Assembly (NCBI RefSeq): GCF_009363435.1
Contig: NZ_CP045354.1
Location: 3,934,501 to 3,998,500, forward strand
Reading direction: 5' to 3'
Source of the DNA: Labrenzia sp. THAF82
GTDB taxonomy: Bacteria; Pseudomonadota; Alphaproteobacteria; Rhizobiales; Stappiaceae
DNA length: 64,000 nt
The notes under the pieces were generated by a model. It did not search any database. It had not been told where the DNA came from and saw nothing but the letters and a program-made list of their open reading frames with translations. This document shows, one piece after another, positions 61,365 through 64,000 of the stretch. The first letter of the stretch is position 1, and each line of letters starts with the position of its first letter. Position numbers and translations under genes: made by a program.

Positions 61365-62360
61365 TTAGTAGGCGTAGGGCCAGTTTGCGGCGACGAACCG
61401 GTAGCCATCGCCATCGCGTGCGACGCGCCCCATCCCCGGGAACGGGATATGAGCACCAGCGAAGAAGAGCTTTTCGCTCGCGGCCTGATCAAAGAATTTT
61501 TTACGAGTTTCCGCGGCTTGACCTGAATCGATATCAAATCCGATGCCCCAATCCGGCTTTGCGAACTGATAGACAGTCATGTGAATGATGTCGCCGGCAA
61601 TCACCAGTGTTTCACCATTGCTGTCGAAGAGGTATCCCGAGTGACCGGGTGTGTGGCCTGGCAAGGCCATTGATTGAACGCCCGGAAGAATTTCCTTGTC
61701 ACCCGAAACAAGCGTTTGCTTGTCCTTGTAGGCCTCTGCAGCACGCCGAGCGCCCAAGAAAAACGGTTTGAACTGTTCAGGTGCGCCATTCATGGCTGCA
61801 TCGTCAAACCAGAAGGCATTGTCGACCTCAGGCAAGATCAGCTCGGCATTGGAAAAGACGGGTTTGCCGTCTCCATCAATCGCTCCGAACAAGTGATCCG
61901 GATGCATGTGAGTGATAAGCAGCGCATCGATCTGATCAGGTGTGACACCAGCCGCTTCGAGTGCGTTGGGCAAGCGCCCCATGGTTGGACCGAGCGCATC
62001 TGACGTTCCGGCATCAACAAGAACCAGCCGCTCACCGGTGTTGACCAGAAACGCGTTTACAGGGATGCGCAATGCTTCTCCCTCAATCATTGCGTCGCCG
62101 CGGAGTCTCTCGCCTTCGCTGGCATCGTAGCCAACGACCAAGTCCGGGGTCACATCGAGATAACCGTCAAGCAGTGCAGTGATTTCGAAATCTCCGACCT
62201 TGTATCGAAGTGCACCTGCCATCGGCGCTCCGGCCTTCGGAGCCGCTGCACTGGCCGGTGCAGACAAAACTGACATTCCCCCGGCTGCCGCGAGAGCCCC
62301 GGCCCCGGCTGTGGCCCCAAGAAGTGAACGTCTGGAGAGAGAAAAACGAGAATTTGGCAT
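61365..62360 (-). CDS. Tat-exported metallo-beta-lactamase-fold hydrolase
   Basis: 331 residues. The start SRFSLSRRSLLGATAGAGALAAAGG is a twin-arginine signal. The zinc motif HxHxDH is intact in LITHMHPDHLFG, with LPGHTPGHSGYLF and IAGDIIHM supplying further ligands. The family includes lactonases and other hydrolases; which reaction is unclear. GGAGGC precedes ATG 62360; the frame extends to 62456. Divergent from a LysR regulator, which probably controls it. Confidence 0.9.
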   Translation of the reverse strand: MPNSRFSLSRRSLLGATAGAGALAAAGGMSVLSAPASAAAPKAGAPMAGALRYKVGDFEITALLDGYLDVTPDLVVGYDASEGERLRGDAMIEGEALRIPVNAFLVNTGERLVLVDAGTSDALGPTMGRLPNALEAAGVTPDQIDALLITHMHPDHLFGAIDGDGKPVFSNAELILPEVDNAFWFDDAAMNGAPEQFKPFFLGARRAAEAYKDKQTLVSGDKEILPGVQSMALPGHTPGHSGYLFDSNGETLVIAGDIIHMTVYQFAKPDWGIGFDIDSGQAAETRKKFFDQAASEKLFFAGAHIPFPGMGRVARDGDGYRFVAANWPYAY

Positions 62361-62477
62361 GAACGCCTCCAGGCTCGACCTTAAGTGATTGGAATAGGAT
62401 GGACACCCGGCATGATAGGAACCAACCGGGCTGTTCCATAAGTGTTTCATTCGCATGGTTTTTGAAGCCCCTGAAAT

Positions 62478-62494
62478 CTTATAAAACTCATAAG
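62478..62494. promoter_or_regulatory. candidate LysR-type box (T-N11-A)
   Basis: CTTAT-N7-ATAAG, an inverted repeat with the T-N11-A core of LysR regulators, lies in the 187-nt divergent region between the metallo-hydrolase and lysR starts, 53 nt before the lysR ATG. Position and form suit autoregulation and control of the hydrolase. Confidence 0.55.
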
Positions 62495-62547
62495 CAGGAA
62501 TTATATTAGAGACCTTGCCTGCCTCGAATTATTGGAAACACTGATCG

Positions 62548-63474
62548 ATGGAAAAAATAAGCGCGCTGACCGGGTTCGTCCATTCCGTCAAGCTGGGGAG
62601 TTTTTCAGCCGCTGCGAAACACCTTGGCATTTCACAACCGGCTGTAAGCCAACAGATCCGTGGGCTGGAAGACCACCTTGGCACCAGATTGCTGAACCGG
62701 ACTACGCGGCAATTGAGACTGACGGAGGCGGGAGAACGCTACTACGCCTATGCCCGCGATATTCTCGACCGCATTGCCGAAGCCGACCGGTCGGTTCAAA
62801 GCGAAGAGGCACAGATGTCAGGTCCGCTATCGATCGGCCTGCCGTTGGGATTTTCTGAAAGTGTGCTGTCGGACTTTCTGATCCGGTTCAAGCAGAACCA
62901 CCCGTCAATTCTACTCGACGTGTCGCTGTCCGACATCTTTGTCGATGTTATTCAGGAACGTTTGGATCTGGCCATTCGCATGGGAGAAATAAGCGACGAT
63001 AGATTGATTGTCCGAAAGCTAGGAACAGCACAAAGATGTCTGGTTGCTTCACCGGATTACCTTGACCGGCACGGACGCCCCCAACACCCCGCCGATCTGC
63101 CGGAACATGATTATCTGCTTTATCGCAACATCTCGACCGGCGACCGTGTCCCGTTCATCAGTACGATCGGCGAGCGACTTTCCGTACGCATTGTTCCATC
63201 GATGATTGTCAACAACACTGGCACGTTGCGACAAGCCGCCCTCGCCGGTCTTGGAATAACCCTTGCGAACCGATGGCTTATCGAGCCGCTTCTGCGTTCA
63301 GGCGAACTCGAACTGGTTTTGCCGGATTGGCAGTATCCGCCGCACCCCATTCATGCCGTTTATCCGTCGAACCGGTTCATCCCCTTGAAGGTTCGCCGGT
63401 TCGTCGACAGTCTGCAGACCTTCTTTGATCAACACGGCGCGTTCTCCAGTGGTTTGCCAATTGCGCATGGATAG
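62548..63474 (+). CDS. LysR-family transcriptional regulator
   Basis: 308 residues. The N-terminal winged helix (FVHSVKLGSFSAAAKHLGISQPAVSQQIRGLEDHLG, RLLNRTTRQLRLTEAGERYY) is followed by the substrate-binding domain (LSIGLPLGFSESVLSDFL, LDLAIRMGEISDDRLIVRKLG, GLGITLANRWLIEPLL). Closest in style to the CrgA-like subgroup. Divergent from the metallo-hydrolase gene, its likely target. Confidence 0.93.
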   Translation: MEKISALTGFVHSVKLGSFSAAAKHLGISQPAVSQQIRGLEDHLGTRLLNRTTRQLRLTEAGERYYAYARDILDRIAEADRSVQSEEAQMSGPLSIGLPLGFSESVLSDFLIRFKQNHPSILLDVSLSDIFVDVIQERLDLAIRMGEISDDRLIVRKLGTAQRCLVASPDYLDRHGRPQHPADLPEHDYLLYRNISTGDRVPFISTIGERLSVRIVPSMIVNNTGTLRQAALAGLGITLANRWLIEPLLRSGELELVLPDWQYPPHPIHAVYPSNRFIPLKVRRFVDSLQTFFDQHGAFSSGLPIAHG

Positions 63475-63492
63475 TGCCGACATCATTCCTGT

Positions 63493-64000
63493 TCAGATTT
63501 CGTCGACAGCGACATACCAGGTCTCTTTCAGCGCTTCGGCTTCCCATTCCTTCCAGGCCTTCGTCTGTGTCATTGCTTCCGTATAGCGTCCAACGATTGG
63601 GTCTTCAGACAGTCCATATGTTGCAAATCGGCTGACCACTGGCGCATACATGGCGTCTGCTATCGAGAACGCCCCGAACAAAAACGGCCCATTGGATGCG
63701 TTGAGACATTCGCCCCAGATATCGACGATGCGCGCAACATCCGCCTTAACGGCGTCGTCGACATTCAACTCTTCAACCGGTCGGCGCATATTCATCGGGC
63801 AAGCTCCGCGCAGTGCGGAAAACCCTGAGTGCATTTCCGAACAAATTGCTCGCGCCATGGCGCGCTCAGCCTGATCGGCAGGCCACAATTCCTTCTCTGG
63901 ATAAAGTTCGGCCGCGTATTCCATGATGGCAAGGCTGTCCCAGACGGTCAGATCACCGTCCTTCAGCACCGGAACTTTCATGCTCGGCGAAAAAGCAGCA
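63493..64000 (-). CDS. glutathione S-transferase (partial, 5' end outside window)
   Basis: The frame is open to the right edge: the codons before the ATG at 63981 read AAFSPS, continuing the GST pattern SPSMKVPVLKDGDLTVWDSLAIMEY, so that Met is internal. The glutathione-gamma-Glu site (the Asp-Ser of WDSLAI) is present, and the C-terminal helical domain ends at AFSIADAMYAPVVSRF and ETWYVAVDEI. The catalytic N-terminal strand lies beyond the window. Converges with lysR (18-nt gap). Substrate unknown. Confidence 0.85.
   Translation of the reverse strand, partial: AAFSPSMKVPVLKDGDLTVWDSLAIMEYAAELYPEKELWPADQAERAMARAICSEMHSGFSALRGACPMNMRRPVEELNVDDAVKADVARIVDIWGECLNASNGPFLFGAFSIADAMYAPVVSRFATYGLSEDPIVGRYTEAMTQTKAWKEWEAEALKETWYVAVDEI

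Overview
The window is a chromosomal segment of an alphaproteobacterium. Gene content and protein style point to the Hyphomicrobiales, probably a marine Stappiaceae member (Roseibium/Labrenzia-like). The reasons are an rkp-1-type K-antigen locus built around a polyketide synthase, a divergent MttB-family/betaine-homocysteine methyltransferase pair, FdhD of the alphaproteobacterial type, and adjacent tamA-tamB. The family-level assignment is inference. I found no tRNA, rRNA, insertion sequence, integrase or CRISPR array. Almost all of the window is coding.

Layout. 1-8.5 kb: the 5' part of a MATE efflux gene, rplM-rpsI with a clear promoter and terminator, a membrane diguanylate cyclase, a hotdog thioesterase, a ferric-reductase-like flavoprotein, and the divergent bmt / MttB-family pair. 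8.6-25.8 kb: a capsule (K-antigen) locus. On the + strand are a 2541-residue iterative type I PKS (RkpA-like) and a PLP-dependent alpha-oxoamine synthase (RkpG-like). Converging on them is a minus-strand operon of OPX lipoprotein, two KpsS-like proteins, a KpsC-like protein and a short-chain reductase (RkpH-like). An AGE-family sugar isomerase lies at its edge. 25.9-35.7 kb: folD, tamA-tamB, an XRE regulator and gabD. 35.7-42.7 kb: a CHASE2-PAS-GGDEF-EAL protein with a FecR-like partner carrying six identical-length 42-bp repeats, a glycerophosphodiesterase, and a yceI-cytochrome b561-yceI operon. 42.8-54 kb: class I fumarase, L,D-transpeptidase, a small DnaB-like ATPase, a DUF971 protein, photolyase, a translationally coupled cupin-ArsR-SRPBCC operon with a double palindromic operator, an Acg-like oxidoreductase-MarR operon with its own double operator, moaA and a Bcr/CflA pump. 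54-64 kb: mrp, an SDR, a GNAT, a BLUF photoreceptor, the tightly coupled fdhD-mobA-mobB-moeA operon, a Tat-exported metallo-hydrolase divergent from a LysR regulator, and a partial glutathione S-transferase.

The most interesting unit is the capsule locus. Its domain set (reducing PKS without a thioesterase, an oxoamine synthase, and a ketoreductase encoded inside the capsule operon) is the chemistry used to make sphingoid-like amino alcohols. The same locus encodes the KpsC/KpsS enzymes that build the lipid-linked Kdo primer of exported capsules. I infer that the PKS branch makes a special aminolipid used by the capsule machinery. Other notable items are the palindromic operator pairs, the repeat tract in the FecR-like protein, and an FdhD lacking the canonical CxxC.
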